The notes below the pieces were generated by a model. That model was given only the letters and a program-made list of their open reading frames with translations. It was not told the DNA's origin and made no database searches. Shown here piece by piece: positions 22,346 through 33,773 of a stretch of DNA of 64,000 nt. Every line of letters begins with the position of its first letter. Positions within the stretch are counted from its first letter, which is position 1. This DNA is from Ctenosaura bakeri. Its lineage: Eukaryota; Chordata; Lepidosauria; Squamata; Iguanidae. The DNA lies in the NCBI GenBank assembly GCA_948474755.1, contig CAOLHI010002118.1, positions 225,328 through 289,327 of the forward strand, written 5' to 3'. The translations under genes and the position numbers were made by a program.

Positions 22346-22799
22346 CAGTTTTGAGACTCTCAAGGGCAGAAGGATACAATGAGATCATCCAGACCCATTC
22401 CCCCAAAAGCAAGGAAAACTTAAATGCAGTGCAAAATTAAGTATCTCCCTGGAGAGAGCTCATTAAGACTTATGAATTAATTGAGGCAGTCACTAAACAT
22501 TTAGTACCTAATGGGCTATATCTAGCAGACATCGATAGAGTTGGGTAATAAAAATGAGATGGAACTTCAGATGAGACCTCATTATCAATATGCACTTTCT
22601 ACTCGTTTATTTCTTGACTGCAAGGGCTTCAACCTCACTTCTCAGGCAGAAAAGGCCAAACATTAATAATGAGGCAGTCACTCACCTGCTGGTCAGTCTT
22701 ATAATCTAAAAAGACAAGACACCAAAGGAAAAGGAATTGGCAGGATGTGGTGGGGAATAGCAAACTTCAGCTAGTCTTTTGTTCTTATAGTGACCAGCT
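22346..22799. other. Unannotated stretch
   Basis: Nothing recognised. Confidence 0.5.
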
Positions 22800-23035
22800 G
22801 CAATGGAAAACAATCAAATAATAAGTAAAGCTTAAAGTGAATGAAATTAACTAATAGGCAAGTAAGGGAAGGAGTCTTGCCCTTCACTGTAGACTCAGAC
22901 AAAAGGAAACTGCTGCAGCCTTTCCCAGCTTCTGTGCTCTTCCTTATTAATAACATTTGCCATCTTGATCCTGTTCTAATGTGGCTTGGCCACATGTGTC
23001 CTGGTTTTCACCTATGAAGTGTTGGAGGGTATGAG
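22800..23035 (+). repeat. Unclassified dispersed repeat, copy 2 (3' part)
   Basis: It matches the end of the family at 5541-6170: 'tgccatcttgatcctgttct', 'atgtggcttggccacatgtg' and 'gtgttggagggtatgag'. The 5' half is missing. Confidence 0.65.
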
Positions 23036-26000
23036 ATCCATCACTGGAAATACAATTGTCTTGGCACATGGGGTATGGCAGGCACTTGAAGGAACTAAAA
23101 GATGAAAAGAAAGAGCAATTCCTTGCCAAGATATGACTAGACAACTTGTATTAGAGAAGAGCAATTACATAGGGTGGGATTTCGTCAGGACACCTACTGT
23201 AATGCTCCTTTGCTCTGAATAGGCACCCTGACACTTAATGACCAGAAATAGCCACGATGACTCAGGCTTTCACCTGAAACACATTTCTGTGACTGCAAAT
23301 CAGGCTTGAGAGCAGAGACAGAAATAACCTTTAGCAGGGTTTTGTTTCTCAGTCTATAAAGCACAGTTGGTGTGCTGGGAGTAGCAGCCAGCAGGGCTGG
23401 TAATCCTCAGACTTCTATTGTGTGTGGCACATAAGTAATTGAGGAGCTGTGGGTGACATTTTGATGTTATTGTTTTACTAAAAAGAACAAAGGCAACTTC
23501 AAGATTCACTGATGTGCTTGCAAGCTCTTATCAAGGCTTCACCCCAGATCCTCCCAGCAGCCCTGCCCAGCCACTCTCTGCCTGCAGCTAGAGATGTGAA
23601 AATCTGCCAGTCTCCTCCTTGTTACATGTCTCAAAATCCTGCCAAGTTTCGATCATTCAGAACTGCTTCCATATTGCTTTTCAAGACTCTTCTTTCTCTT
23701 TTTTGTCTCCCCCCCCCAAAAAAACTTGCTCTAGGAAATTCATGCCTATTTTGCTACAATTGTCCTTAAAATGTATTCCTTTTTTGTACACATTTTTCTT
23801 ATAGACTCTTTTTTGTCTGCATTTTTTCACTGACTACAGCACTTTGTATTCATTTTTCAAATGTATGCTTGGTTTTGTGTGCATATGTTTCCTCTGAATG
23901 CATTGCATCTCTTCTTATAAATGTCCAGGGAAAATGGGCTCTATCTTGGAAGATGTGAAATGTGTATTTCTGTAGGGGGGAAAAAAAAATCCCCAGTGAA
24001 CTTATTTTCTGTTCCAACTTGTTGCCAGTAGGCATTATAAACTAAATAAAGAAATAGTAAAATAATGTTTTTGCTCTCCATTTATATTTAGTGCTGTCAC
24101 CTCATGATAGTGAAAAGACAAGTTGGGAACAGTGTGAGAAGAGATCAGCAGTAAGAACAGCAATTATTACCAACCTATGTTACAAATCCAAAATAGCTTT
24201 CATGCAATTGCTGGGAATGGGCATTATACTTCTGATCCCACCCCTAATCTTTCTGCATTAAGTGTGGACATATGTTCAAGGGAATGTGGCACATGTAGTT
24301 GGAATCCTATGCTATGCTGCCCTAAATAAGCCTTTTGTCTAATGTGACACGGCCTTCATCCAGCTTGGCTCTTCTTGTGTTCTTCAATCATGGATTGATT
24401 TGACAGTAACCAACCAATTAGCTTGCATCTACATCTCAAATCTTATGTTCTGTTTTTAAGGCTCATCTTCAAAAGAAGTCATGACAAAGCTACATACCAC
24501 AGGCTACAAAATATGAATGGCTCCAAAGTCAGTGGGAAATTTGATCCACTTTGAGTTTTCGTCTGAAGTTTAAAAGATCTATCCAATGCATTGAACCTAT
24601 TTTGGGGACAGGCTTTACCACCTGAGGTAGTCCTTAATGTTCAGATTAAAACCAGGAGCAGATTGCATCTCACTGTCATTGGAGACAGTCACTTCCTCTG
24701 AGGAAATTCTGGTAGTAACAATGCTGAACAGAAGGCATAGGAGCATGAGCAGTGGAAATAATTGATACCCAATACTGGACAGGGAGACCTTTTACAGTTT
24801 TATTCAACTTTTCATCTTTTCCCCCCAGAAAAACTATTGCAAAATGTTAAAGAACTGAATGGAGACATAGACAAAGCTAATTCCACTGAAATATCATTTC
24901 CATTTATCAGCTATATTAATCATCATAGGGACACACGGAAGCAAGCTCCCACAACCCACGGTAACAGTAGGAACAATACATTTGGTTAAAGTAAATGATA
25001 ATTTTGGATGATAATCTGTAGTTTTAATATGCAAGTATTGCTCTATTATCTACACGCACTCACATTGATTTTATCTTGTTATTTATTGTTCATTTTTCTA
25101 CATGTACCTCTTGCTTGTTTAATCATCATCATCTTTATCATCATCTTACCCAAGAACATAACTCCATGCTATTCAGTATGTGGACAGGCAATACTAGCGA
25201 AAGCATTGTTTGAGCAATCCTAACATATACCTCCTTTCACTCAACTAAAAGAAAGTTGCAACCAGTTTTACAGATCTCTACTGACTCTTCCTTTCCCCTT
25301 TCTACTTTTGATTTGCTTCATGAAGCACTTTTATATTCCCAATTTGTTCCAAGTATCACCTACAAGTATACTCTAGGGCTAAGGAATGAATACGAATTTC
25401 TTCCGAAAAGGATTTACTGAGTGAAACAAAGTACAAATGCAAGCCTACCAGAAGACTCCCCCAAGTGTCCCTCCCACTCCTGGATTCATAGAGAATGAAT
25501 TTCCCCACTGTCATTGTTAAGGGCAAAGGCTACAGAGTATGGACCCATGCACATGTTTTTATTTGCCCAAAATGACAGGGCTGAAAGAAAGATAAAGTGA
25601 GAGGCCACTGACTATCAAGAAAGGAAAAAAACCCAAGAGATTAAAGTGACAATGAAATATAACACAGCAAAAAATGAACTCTCATATTTATAGAACTGTT
25701 TATAGAAAAGTTTTTTTGGGTTTTTTTGCTTTCCCTATATATCTTTTGGAAGTGTGTTGTTTCCATTTTAAGTAACATAACATCTTCTTCCTCAAAACAG
25801 AATCAATTCACTTGTATACTGAGCTAACCTACTTAAACCTACTTAAATAACATTTGTCTAATAATAGACAAATCCACAAGGATGACAGAGTTGCCAAACT
25901 CCTTTATAAGTGCTTTAGACAGAAACTTTAACATGTCTGCGCTCAGTAGCTGTAGTCTGCATGTCTCTCTAGAATTTAGGCACAGTATGTATTTCTGTTA

Positions 26001-26040
26001 TTTGCTTTTGTTGGTCTTAGGAACACCATTTCCCTTTCTG
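23036..26040. other. Unannotated stretch
   Basis: About 3 kb without a coding region or clearly bounded element. Small A-rich, T-rich and CAT-type runs occur, for example at 23708-23724 and 25119-25147. Confidence 0.45.
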
Positions 26041-26110
26041 CATAAATTATAGTTGGTCCTCAACTTTCATGGGTTTCCCTTTCCTGAATTTGATTATTTG
26101 TGAGTTTGTA
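26041..26110. repeat. Tigger-like end fragment
   Basis: 'tagttggtcctcaactttca' followed by 'gggtttccc' resembles one end of a Tigger-type transposon. The other end is not found; a 5S SINE follows shortly after. Confidence 0.35.
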
Positions 26111-26145
26111 GCTCCTTCTGCTTCCTCTTGCCCTTGGGCAGGGTA

Positions 26146-26371
26146 AGAGAAGGCAGAAGAGGTGCTGTTGGAGGAGAGATCTTGGAAGCTAAGCAGGGTC
26201 AGCCCTTGTTAATATTTGGATGGGAGACCACCAATGAATATGAAGTGCTTTACAGTATATTTCAAGGGAAGGAACTGACAAAACCACCTCTGAGTATTCC
26301 TTGCTTAAGAAAATCTTATGAAATTCATGGAGTCACCATCAGTCAACAGGTGATTTGAAGGCACATACACA
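26146..26371 (+). mobile_element. 5S rRNA-derived SINE, plus strand
   Basis: The head gatcttggaagctaagcagg, then 'ggtcagcccttgttaat' and 'tttggatgggagaccacc', is a near match to the 5S rRNA internal promoter. The 3' part 'accacctctgagtattcctt' and 'catggagtcaccatcagtc' equals the shared SINE tail. It ends in a CA-rich run at 26364-26371. Confidence 0.88.
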
Positions 26372-28530
26372 CAGAGATCCTGTGCATCTTGGGTGGTGGC
26401 ATGGGACTGGTGTTTTCACCTTTTGCTAGCAAATACTAATTACTCTGCTGTGAGATACATTACTTTCTCTCACTTTCCCTAATAATAAGACAGGAAGCAT
26501 AGTCTAACTATAGACAACTCCCACAATGCCTAATGAAATCCTTACCCTTCCTTGTGGAATTTTGAAATAAAGACCTGGGTTCCAAGGTAATATCATCAGC
26601 CTCACATTGACATCATGGCCAAGAAGGAAATCTTCACCAAAAGGAAGGTCATCTATATTAGCTAACATCTCTACCTTTGACATGCTTATTACAAGGTTTG
26701 GAACTTGGTTCAATATATCACTAATTTTGTGTCAAGCATTTTTTCCCACTTAGGACAGTACAGCTGTTAAATATTTCAGTGTGAGAGTAACAGCTTCATC
26801 CAATTATTCTTTCAAGCCTGCTAGTGCTGACTTTCTGAGTATTCAGCCAAGATAGTAGTGAATTGGGGTTGCCATAATCTTTTTCTAAGAGGATCCACGT
26901 GTTCAGCACCTATGTGCAGCCACAAGATGATCCTATCCAAATGTTCAGTATACCTGTTGAATTTGGCCAGTGCAAATGGCAGAGAATTCCATTTCATTTC
27001 ATTTGGAAAATTGACAAATCTATTCATATTCACTTTAAAGAAAGTTAAGGTTTAAAAATGCAGGAGAAAGCAAAACTGAAAACCTTTTCCATCTTTGCTT
27101 CTGAATAATAACATATACAATTGCACTGTTTGACTCCAATCTTAATGTGCTGGGAGCAAGTCCCATTGAGCATAATCATTTTGCTTTGATTAAATATTGG
27201 CAGGATTGCATTAGTAGTGATTCCCCATATGTACAGGACATCAACTCAACACTTAAACCTTTGGTTGTGCCTCTTTTGATGGCAGTAACAGCTTGTGTAT
27301 CTTGACAAATACTATTTAGATTCTGCTGCAAAAGGACTGTTATTGTTTTTAAGTGTTAGTAAATATTTCAGTGAGAGAGCCAATGTGGAGACAGATGCTA
27401 ACTTAATGGGCACTCAGTATGAATGACAGTTTGAGATCAACAGATCATTATTTTTCATAGCAAAGCAAGAACAAAAAATACAGTACAAAACTAAGACTTT
27501 TAGCTGTAGCTTTGCCTTTGAATCTTGCACTAATGGCATATTTCTGCTAAAATGCAATTTGATCCATCTTGGAAGGAAGAAAGAAGCTTGACTGGATTAA
27601 TGTTACCCCTTTTAAGTTACAATTGTAATGCAATGTCATTATGACTTCATTATTGGAAAAAGAAAACAATTACTAGTAACTAGTCTATTTGTAACCTCCA
27701 AGCTCATAATATTTCTTTCTTTCGGGGCAGTGGGGCAGGGGACCCAACACCTTTGATCCTATATCATACTCTCCATTTTTTAATTTTATGAATCCATAGC
27801 AATGTTGCAGAAACACAATGAATTGGTATTGAATTGCAAAGATGGCAAGAGTGCTCAAATGCACATTGGGCACTTCTGGTGTGCATCAGGTGGTTCCAGT
27901 GCATATTCGGCAGGTCTGGTGCTTATCAGGAGTCCTATGGTGCTCTGGTACTTCTTAGCTGGTGCTTTGATGGGCATCAGTGCTGTTGTGTATTGGGCCA
28001 TGGCACAGCTAGTCACTCCACTGGCTGCTGCTGTGCAGGGGATGCCTGCACACTGTAATGTCACAGCAGCCCCTAGCATGTTGCAAAATGACTCAGTTTA
28101 ATTTTGCCCACATGTAAGGCCATTTGCGAAGACATTTGTCCCAAGCAGAATGCCAGCCTTATGTGATAGTGCATATTCCATGAAAGAGCTCTCCCAATAT
28201 TTGCTTTAGGAACAAAGGAGTTGGCTTATCTCAGATCACTGATCTTTATAGCTGATGATTGTTTCCCCCGGCTAATAACAGTACTTGGGTTTTCCACCAA
28301 GGATGAGTGAGAAATCCCTTAGATTTGGACAAAGTAGAAGCTTTCCTAATCTACAACCTCTGAAACTAAACACAGATCAGAACAGTTTGCAACCAGAAAC
28401 CCATACATTTAAGAACTTGTGATGTGAATCATGCAACAACAAAAAGAGTTCAGAAACTGAGCACATTTTCTCTAATTATCATCGTATATAAGTCATTCTA
28501 CATAACAGAGTTTTTAAAAACCCTTAGAAC
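26372..28530. other. Unannotated stretch
   Basis: It contains a common repeat fragment near 27128-27215. A 99-codon frame at 27802-28101 is of unknown nature (see findings). No element borders are seen. Confidence 0.45.
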
Positions 28531-28532
28531 AA

Positions 28533-28556
28533 ATACACACACACACACACACACAC

Positions 28557-28606
<50 letters not shown>
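28533..28606 (+). repeat. Compound (AC)n(GATA)n microsatellite
   Basis: AC repeats to about 28555 run into about 12 GATA units to 28606, followed by a short CA-rich patch. Confidence 0.95.
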
Positions 28607-28678
28607 CACACAGACACATACACACACACTAGATACACTATAAAGTTGTTTCTTTGGGCCTTCACGTCAACAATAACT

Positions 28679-29057
28679 GTTGTTGTTGTTGTTGTTGTTG
28701 TTGTTGTATTTGCCATCAAATGAGTTTCAATGTATGGTGATCCTCTGAATCAGAAACTTCCAGGAGCCCCTGTCACCAGCTACCCTGCTCAGCTCTTGCA
28801 GATCCAGGATTGTGTCTCCCTTAATTGAGTGAGTCCACCTGTGATGCTGTCTTCCTCTTTTCCTCTGATCTTCCTCTTTTACAAAGATTGTCTCAGAAAG
28901 AACTGCTCAGAGTGGTTTTGGCATTACCTTCTTCTAAGGCTAAGAAGATGTGACTTGTTCAAAGTCACCCAGTGGGTTTCTCTGACTGAGTGAAGATTTG
29001 AACCCTGGTCTATCAGAGTCCAAGGTTCAAACCACTCACCCATGTTGGCTATTGTAG
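28679..29057 (-). mobile_element. tRNA-type SINE with (AAC)n tail, minus strand
   Basis: On the minus strand the head near 29057 reads 'gccaacatgggtgagtggtt' and the box B region is 'aggttcaaatcttcactc' with a gap. The body 'ctgggtgactttgaacaagt' matches the other SINEs. The tail has 'ggggctcctggaagtttctg' and 'gatggcaaatacaaca', ending in the (AAC)n run. It is longer than its relatives by about 100 bases in the middle. Confidence 0.7.
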
Positions 29058-29446
29058 TTTCTCATAAAACTAATAACAACCCATCTCAAGATGATCCTTC
29101 AAAGTCTGCAGACTTTGAGACTCACTATAGATGCTGTGCCTTGAACATGTAGCCACCTTGAGTTTGGGATTTTCTTGTTTCTCTCCCATGCCTGCCCTGA
29201 TGAAGGGAAAAAAGATAATTTTTTTAAATGCTATTTTAGTGGTCCAATAAAAATATTACCAACTAGGTTTTTGAATGTTGCTCATGGACCACAGAGTGAG
29301 CTAGCTAGCTTTCTTTCTTTCTTTTACCATCCTCAAATGCAATGATTGTGCATGTTAACTCATGGCTGGAGTTGGAGCAAACATTGCAAAACAATAAATA
29401 AAAGGGTCCTGATTGAAATATTGTCTTGAGAAGATTTGTTTACTGG
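29058..29446. other. Unannotated stretch
   Basis: Nothing recognised except a short CTTT run near 29307-29322. Confidence 0.5.
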
Positions 29447-29877
29447 GGCCCTTTTCGTATGGCATTTGCCATGCAAAAGGGCCCCTGGAGTGTCATGCGA
29501 CTGCGAGGAGCAGTCCACATGATGCACTCACAATCGCATGATGCTCCAGGGGCTGGCAGGTGCCGATCACACACTATTTCATTTTTGGCTTTGAGCCAAA
29601 AATGGTGTGTGATTGTGCATTGCTCCAGGGCCCCGCACGCACTTGCTGTGAGTGTGCAGCTCCAAAGCCATGGCGCTCGCGCTTCCTGCCCCAGCGCAGG
29701 CTGGGAAAATCCCAGGCTGCACTGCAGAAGGAAGAGGAGGGGCTCTCACACTACCTGCTTGCGAGCAGGCAGCAACTGCGGAGCTGAAGCAATGGGGACA
29801 CGAGAGCCTCTCACAAGAGGCTGCTCTCGCGATCCCCGCACCCCAGCTCCGCAAAAAGGTGAGTTATGGAAAGGGCC
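29447..29877. mobile_element. GGCC-ended MITE, about 430 bp
   Basis: It begins ggcccttttcgtatggc and ends ggaaagggcc, with TGG on both sides as a three-base target duplication. Strong homology, in opposite orientation, exists to the element at 44837-45260. Shared landmarks include 'cttcctgcc.cagcgcagg', 'gggaa..tcccaggctgc' and 'gagcaggcagca'. It is GC- and CpG-richer than its surroundings. The open frames across it, such as 29426-29947, are incidental. Confidence 0.85.
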
Positions 29878-31030
29878 TGGGTTTGGAATGGCATCTCCTG
29901 CAACACTATCTCTTGAAATTTGGTTTATAAACTTTAGCACACATTGAATCAACAAAGATGGGAGCAGGTTACTTGTTTGATGGGTATGTTTCTATAAAAT
30001 AGCCAGGGAGAGTTTTACAGCATACTCTTCTCCTTGTTCATAAATATGCATAGTAAAAAATTCAGAGCATGCATCAAGAATTGAAGTTCTACCCAGCTTT
30101 TTACATTTTGGGTTTTTATCTTTGTTTATTTCTTCAAGCAACTCCATTTCAAAGTCTATTGTGTTGTTCTTTCAGCTGATTTGAAATCAGTTCTGGAACA
30201 TGTAGCCTTTCTGGTGTCTACTGAAACAGAGGGCTAAAGAAACATAGCTGTAATCTCTGGGGAAGCAAAACCCTTTTGTGCTCAGTCCCTTTCAAAATCA
30301 CTATACCTGTGCCCTAATCCTGTACCTATATATTAAGAAAAGGGATAAATAGAAGAGTACCCTTTGTAATGGCCTGGACTGTTTGCAACTATCACACCAA
30401 TTATGCTATTTAGTCCAGTGAAATTTGTATTGCCTTTGAATATTTAGAGTGGAAGAAAAGCTGAGAATTTCAGCGTGTGTTGATTTCATAGCTGTAATAA
30501 ATATATAGGAAATCCCCCCAAATCCAGTTTAGGGAGACTTCAACATATTGGAAAATGATAAATTTATTTTGTTTAGTTAAAAGCCCCTATTATCTCTGAA
30601 ATGAATAAAACAAATTTAATCCATAGTACTTAATAGACAATTATTTAAGTAATTTACACCCCCAAATAAAGTTTAGTGTGTAACAAACTACGATGTGGAT
30701 ACCAGATGGAAAGAATGGTTAATTTTCACTTCTTACTACCCTTTCATAGCACAGACAGTTTTATCATCCTTCTCTGTCATCTATACAGCCTTGTACGAGA
30801 AGCTACTCTTATTTTTGTTTCACAGATGGACAATTGTGACTGAAGGAGAACAGCACATCTATGGTAACCTAGAAAGCTTGTGGGTAGATTAGTAATAAAG
30901 TTTAAACTTTATAGGTCCAAAGGCAATAGTGTTTTTTGTTTTTTTAAAAGAGTGAGGGATGCCCTCAAAGGAAACACGAAAGCAGCAAGCAAGGACTGAA
31001 AAATGAGAAAGAAAACCTGATTTCGCAAAA
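29878..31030. other. Largely repeat-free stretch
   Basis: AT-rich and without recognisable elements or coding regions. Confidence 0.45.
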
Positions 31031-31038
31031 CTATAAAT

Positions 31039-31225
31039 CAGTGGTTCTCAACCTTCCTAATGCCGTGACCCTTTAATACAGTTTCTCATGTTGTGGTGAC
31101 CCCCAACCATAATCATAGTGTCAGAAGCTCAACCTGAGAAGGGCTCGAAGCGAGGTCTTAGGCGACCCCTGTGAAAGGGTCGTGCGACCCCAAAGGGGTC
31201 CCGACCCCCAGGTTGAGAACCACTG
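31039..31225. mobile_element. SPIN-like non-autonomous hAT transposon
   Basis: It starts CAGTGGTTCTCAACC and ends GGTTGAGAACCACTG, a perfect 15-base terminal inverted repeat. Subterminal text 'gtgaccctttaatacagttt', 'tgttgtggtgacccccaacc' and 'ggcgacccctgtgaaagggt' agrees with the SPIN hAT family as I remember it. Both flanks read CTATAAAT (31031-31038 and 31226-31233), a perfect eight-base target duplication, as hAT transposases make. At 187 bp it encodes nothing and must have been moved by a transposase made elsewhere. Confidence 0.92.
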
Positions 31226-31258
31226 CTATAAATGAAGAATGGACAAAGAGCACACCCT

Positions 31259-31612
31259 TCAACAGTCCCAGTTTGGCAGGGACAGTCCCAGTTAATTCTC
31301 TCTCCCCTACACTTTTTTAGGTGCTTTTAAAATAGCCCAGTTTTTTCTCTCCTCCTACCCCCACTTTCTTCTTTTGTTCTCAGCTCACTCCAGTTGTTGC
31401 TAGCTGAGTTCAAAGGGCAAAAGTTGTTTGCACTCAATTAACTCAGCAGGGAGAGAGGAGAGGAAAGGCAGACTCTTGCCCTTCCCAGTAGGCTCAGGCA
31501 AAAGCAAACTGCAGCAGCATCTCCTAACTTTTGCCATCTTGACCACACCCTGATATCGCCTTTCTACATGTGCTCCAATTTTCTCCTTTGAAATGTTGGA
31601 AGGTATGAAAAT
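31259..31612 (+). repeat. Unclassified dispersed repeat, copy 3
   Basis: It starts near 'cccagtttggcagggacagt' and ends near 'gaaatgttggaaggtatga'. It is the most compact example of the family also at 5541, 22800 and 40160, all in the same orientation. No coding capacity or terminal inverted repeats are seen. Confidence 0.75.
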
Positions 31613-32137
31613 GCCCCCCCTCCTAGGCTGGTTTGGGGGCTCCTGTATTCTTCAATTTTTTTGGCAATTTTTGGATTTTTTTTTTTCCAAAATAAATTTC
31701 ATCATTTAAATGTCCCAGTCCCTGTGGGAGGCTTGGAATAAAATTCTCCCTCACCCCCACGTCTCCCCGACACTCATTTGTTAGTCATAAAAGAAGCATC
31801 TCCCCCCCACGCAGGAAGTAAACAGAAATTTGAATTCTGGCTTCCTTCCTGCTTGAAAAGACAATTCTTGGATCTCAAATTACCTAGTTTTGGGGAGGCC
31901 AAAACTATAGCGAAATTGCCCCCAAGCCATCTAGAGGGGAGTTTTAATACAAATAAATTTTCCCTCAAAAGGTTCCAAAACATCACAGAATGCATGGGAT
32001 GGTCATATTGTGTGTGTGTGGGGTGGTGGTGGTGATTTAACCCCCAAACTTTGACAAATGCCATAAATGCCTGCCATAAATAATGAAACAAGGTAATTCA
32101 GATAAAGGCCACACAAATGTATAAATATAGGTAAAAA
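31613..32137. other. Unannotated stretch
   Basis: It includes a T-rich run at 31676-31687. Nothing else is recognised. Confidence 0.5.
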
Positions 32138-32139
32138 TA

Positions 32140-32507
32140 CAGTCATCGCTCCACATTTGCTAGGGTTAGGGGCACAGGACCCCTGTGAAAATGAAAAAAC
32201 TGTGAATAACTTTAGGCTCTCCCAAACCATATTTAACAGACAAAAAAAGTATGATCGTCATATTCAACCCACCTTTGAGACATCAGAGTTCTTTCACAAG
32301 ACAGAAGTGGGTGGCTGGTGGGGCTTACTGCCACCTCCACTGCTGCCCCACACCATCTTTAATAGAGACTTACATGCCTCCTTTGCAGTTTCTCAGTCTC
32401 ACAAGGCTTGCAGTCCCTATTAAAAATGGCATAGGGAGGTGACAGCAAATAATCTGAGAATAATCAAATCTCCAAAAGTGAAACCTGCAAATGTGGAGGG
32501 CTGACTA
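32140..32507. mobile_element. Tigger-like (Tc1/mariner) MITE
   Basis: The left end CAGTCATCGCTCCACATTTGC faces an inverted right end TAGTCAGCCCTCCACATTTGC. TA flanks both sides (32138-32139 and 32508-32509), as Tc1/mariner transposition requires. At 368 bp it holds no transposase. The text 'aaaatgaaaaaactgtgaat' near the left end has the form typical of Tigger subterminal regions. Confidence 0.8.
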
Positions 32508-32509
32508 TA

Positions 32510-33023
32510 ATCAACCAAGGACAACTTACCAAAGTTAAAATGGAGGAATATACATACCTAAGAAATTATCAAGGTGCCAAGTCCAGATTTCCAGGCAGAT
32601 AATCCAGTTATTTCAAGACAGTCTGGGAATGTGTTTTGTTTCAGAGCTTCTTTAGCCTAAAACTCTACAGCCAGAAACCATGTGGTGCCCTACACCAGCA
32701 TGAGCACAGTGGTGTAGGGAGTGACGGCTGGAAGAAAAAGACTGGAGGAACAAAGGCAAGGAGAGTAAAACACTGGAAAAACAGGCAGCTTGGATCCAGC
32801 AGGTTTTATCTGCTTTCCCACATCACTATGACACAATGCTGGAAAAGTATACATGCTAGTATTATGTGCCATTATAATTGGCCTGAAATGGACTTGGGTA
32901 GACCGTAAACAAACTCGATTCTCCCATGTGACATTATTCAGTGGGATGGGGTGGGGGTGAAATCAGTGTACTGTAATTACTATGTTGTAGCATAACTCAG
33001 TTTACAAAAGCATTCAATGCATG
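32510..33023. other. Unannotated stretch
   Basis: Nothing recognised. Confidence 0.5.
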
Positions 33024-33209
33024 CTGTTCTTATATGCTTTCAAATTAATTCTGACTCATAGTGACCTTCTCCTAGGGTTTTCTTTGCAAGATTTATTCAG
33101 AAGAATTTTGACACTGCCTTCCTCTGAGGCTGAGGGAGTGAGACTTGTCCAAGGTCATGCAGTGGGATTCCAAGGGTTGAGCAGAGAATCAGCCCCTGGT
33201 CTGCTCTAG
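33024..33209 (-). mobile_element. tRNA-type SINE, 3' part, split by an LTR
   Basis: A minus-strand SINE: the tail lies at the left ('ttctgactcatagtgacctt') and the body includes 'actgccttcctctgaggctg'. It breaks off at 'ccctggtctgctctag', where the TGTT... LTR begins. The missing tRNA-like head resumes at 39373-39418 beyond the LTR. Confidence 0.8.
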
Positions 33210-33352
33210 TGTTAGCAGGCCGTACACTCCTACATATTGATATGGTTTAATTGGCAAAACATGATTTCATTGGCAAAATATAGCATTTAATTGGCATAAA
33301 TATAAGACATATCCTGCTATAGCTGAATGGCCATGCTAGGTAAGAGGAAAAG

Positions 33353-33658
33353 TGTCAGGAACAGATTCACTCTTACACGGATCAACAAACTTAATAGAAG
33401 ATTTATTGTAACATAGTAAGGGATGCTGTCTTCAGACGTTAAAGCTCGAGAATGGAACGTTTTCCCCCCACCTTACACTTTAACAGACAGTTTCTCCTAA
33501 GATAGTTGTAAAAGAACGAACGTCATCATGCCAAACGGTTCCTTTGAAATTCCAGCCAGAAGGAATGGTTGGCGCCTGGGAATAGCTAACAGCCTACTAT
33601 CACTATTTCCTCAGTCTACTGCTATCCTAAAACAATAAAACATGGAGGACTCCCGACA
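33353..33658 (-). repeat. 3' LTR of the Ty3/Gypsy element
   Basis: 306 bp, identical to the other LTR except for G at plus-strand 33459. In element sense it supplies AATAAA (plus-strand 33402-33407) for ending the transcript. Confidence 0.97.
33402..33407 (-). promoter_or_regulatory. AATAAA in the 3' LTR
   Basis: Minus-strand AATAAA, about 45 bases after the inferred start of R (33453). Cleavage would occur shortly after it, giving a short R of about 70 bases. Confidence 0.65.
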
Positions 33659-33675
33659 TCCTGCCCCACTTTTTT
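33659..33675 (-). other. Polypurine tract next to the 3' LTR
   Basis: In element sense the 17 bases before the 3' LTR are AAAAAAGTGGGGCAGGA, purine except for one T and one C. This is the expected primer for plus-strand DNA synthesis. Confidence 0.75.
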
Positions 33676-33773
33676 AAAAAAAATATATACATAAAGATAC
33701 ACAAAATATAGAAAATATCACGGAACAGTAGAAAGACAAGAAAACTAAATAGTAATATGAATGCAGTAGCAAG

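Noticed and set aside
26146..26240. A possible 5S rRNA gene
   Set aside because: Only the promoter part matches, it is mutated, and it is fused to a SINE tail, so it is a retroposon.
28533..28606. A CRISPR-like array
   Set aside because: The repeats are simple AC and GATA tandem units with no spacers; nothing else suggests a prokaryote.
29426..29947. A 173-codon frame
   Set aside because: It spans the GC-rich MITE at 29447-29877 and its flanks. GC-rich DNA has few stops, and no protein family is seen.
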